Source: Vulcanimicrobiota bacterium (GTDB taxonomy: Bacteria; Vulcanimicrobiota; Vulcanimicrobiia; Vulcanimicrobiales; Vulcanimicrobiaceae). From it: a DNA stretch of 6,415 bases. This document shows, piece by piece, positions 5,393-6,415 of the stretch (its first letter is position 1; each line of letters begins with the position of its first letter). Where the stretch lies: assembly GCA_003133185.1 (NCBI GenBank), contig PKWF01000249.1:1-6415 (forward strand), read 5' to 3'. The notes below the pieces were generated by a model. The model was not told where the DNA came from, made no database searches, and was given only the letters and a program-made list of their open reading frames with translations. Both the position numbers and the translations under genes were made by a program.

Positions 5393-6415
5393 ATGACACG
5401 TCGGTATCTCGCAATTCTCTCGCTCCTCGCATTTGCCGGGTGCGCATCGGGCGGCCAAACTCCCTTCGGCTCGGGCGGAGGCTTGCCGTCCATGCGGAGC
5501 GACAATGTTTTGCGAAGCCTCAGCGCCACCGGCGCTGGGAAGATCACCCACGTCGTCTACATCGTTCAGGAGAATCGTAGCTTCAATAATCTCTTCCAAG
5601 GTTATCCTGGCGCGTACACCGTTCCCACGGGAAAGGACTCCTACGGCGACACGATTACGTTGCAGCCCGTGACACTGGAGACCGTCTACGAGGTCGACCA
5701 CTCGGCCCAGGCGATGTTCGCCGCCTGCAACGGAACCGGAAGCCTGCCTGGAACCGATTGTCAGATGAACGGCTTCAACAACGAGTCATCGTACGGCGGA
5801 CCGACCAACCCGCAGTACGTCTACGTGCCGCATAGCGAGTCGAAGCCATACTTTGACATGGCGCATGAGTGGGTCGTTGGCGACCACATGTTCCAGTCGC
5901 ACCTCGACGAGAGTTTTGTCTCGCACCAATACGTGATCGCCGCGCAAGCGCAGTCGAGCGTCGATCTGCCCGACTCGCTGCTGTGGGGCTGTGCGGGAGG
6001 CTCGAGCGACGTGGTCGATACGATCACCCAGGATCGCAATCCCTACGGTGGCTACCAGCAAGCCTGCTTCGATTACACGACGCTCGGCGACGAACTTGAC
6101 AAGGCGAATCTGACGTGGCGCTTCTACGCGTCGCGGTACGGCAACGACCGAGGCGGAAACGGTGGAACGTGGTCCGGCTATCAGGCTGTCAAGCATATCT
6201 TCTACGGTCCCGATTGGAAGAAAGACGTTAAATCGCCGAACTGGACGTTCATCACCGACGTGCGCAAGGGTCAGCTCGCGAACTTCACCTGGATCACGCC
6301 CGAATGCGCTGAGTCCGATCACGAACAATGCGGCGGCGGCTTTGGCCCCTCATGGGTCTCGGCCCTCGTCAACACGGTCGGAGAGAGCAAATTCTGGGAC
6401 TCAACGGCGATCTTC
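5393..6415 (+). CDS. lipoprotein phosphoesterase, phospholipase C/acid phosphatase family (PF04185), N-terminal part
   Basis: Open to the window edge (341 codons, no stop), so the C-terminal part is missing. The ATG at 5393 opens a lipoprotein signal peptide: M-T-R-R, a hydrophobic stretch, then A-F-A-G-C with Cys17 as the predicted lipidation site, followed by a Gly/Ser-rich tether. The mature protein should be membrane-anchored outside the cytoplasm. Family motifs include V-V-Y-I-V-Q-E-N-R-S-F-N-N-L-F (54-68), V-D-H-S (101-104) and D-H-M-F-Q-S-H-L-D-E-S-F-V-S-H-Q-Y (164-180). The last residues, F-W-D-S-T-A-I-F, lead into the next expected metal-site block, which lies outside the window. Known members hydrolyse phosphodiesters or phosphomonoesters with an active-site metal. 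Where I expect ENRSFD, this protein has ENRSFN. The gene starts 41 nt after the ABM stop with only a weak ribosome site (GGA, 5380-5382), so it may or may not share that transcript. Substrate unknown. Confidence 0.88.
   Translation, partial: MTRRYLAILSLLAFAGCASGGQTPFGSGGGLPSMRSDNVLRSLSATGAGKITHVVYIVQENRSFNNLFQGYPGAYTVPTGKDSYGDTITLQPVTLETVYEVDHSAQAMFAACNGTGSLPGTDCQMNGFNNESSYGGPTNPQYVYVPHSESKPYFDMAHEWVVGDHMFQSHLDESFVSHQYVIAAQAQSSVDLPDSLLWGCAGGSSDVVDTITQDRNPYGGYQQACFDYTTLGDELDKANLTWRFYASRYGNDRGGNGGTWSGYQAVKHIFYGPDWKKDVKSPNWTFITDVRKGQLANFTWITPECAESDHEQCGGGFGPSWVSALVNTVGESKFWDSTAIF

Noticed and set aside
5786..6328. 180-residue minus-strand ORF inside the phosphoesterase
   Set aside because: The plus-strand frame carries clear family motifs throughout; this is an antisense shadow rich in Arg and Val.

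Overview
The window is GC-rich (my impression is about 60%) bacterial DNA, densely packed with genes on both strands and with no rRNA, tRNA, CRISPR array or recognisable insertion sequence. GTG starts are common (three of the genes here). A DacB-type peptidoglycan enzyme and a lipoprotein signal peptide point to an ordinary bacterial envelope. The mix of genes (NiCoT nickel permease, GH130 phosphorylase, PF04185 phosphoesterase, small orphan proteins) would suit a soil or acid-environment lineage such as Eremiobacterota, Acidobacteriota or a relative. That placement is a guess from overall feel and rests on no marker gene.

Layout. (1) Positions 1-993, plus strand: C-terminal part of a D-Ala-D-Ala carboxypeptidase (DacB/PBP4, peptidase S13), cut by the window edge. 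(2) Positions 1081-1532, plus strand: two small unrecognised ORFs. The first carries a CxxC knuckle but has no canonical start codon. (3) Positions 1527-3871, minus strand: an apparent three-gene operon transcribed leftward. It encodes a 65-residue protein that is about one third histidine, a NiCoT-family Ni/Co permease, and 4 nt further on an ACT-less threonine/serine dehydratase-like PLP enzyme. The dehydratase converges on the small plus-strand gene, and the two stop codons share a perfect 20-bp palindrome. (4) Positions 3872-3991: divergent intergenic region, with an inverted-repeat element (3926-4010) that can be drawn as a four-way junction. It could be the leader RNA of the metal operon. 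(5) Positions 3992-5351, plus strand: a GH130 glycoside phosphorylase-like protein followed after 4 nt by a small antibiotic-biosynthesis-monooxygenase (ABM) domain protein, probably co-transcribed. (6) Position 5393 to the end, plus strand: N-terminal 341 residues of a lipoprotein phosphoesterase of the phospholipase C/acid phosphatase family, cut by the window edge.

The coherent functional theme is nickel/cobalt handling. The permease would bring Ni2+/Co2+ into the cell and the His-rich protein could bind or buffer it. The consumer (hydrogenase, urease, cobalamin pathway) is not in the window. The most interesting unexplained signals are the structured divergent region in front of the metal operon, the internally duplicated His-rich miniprotein, and the palindrome shared by convergent stop codons.
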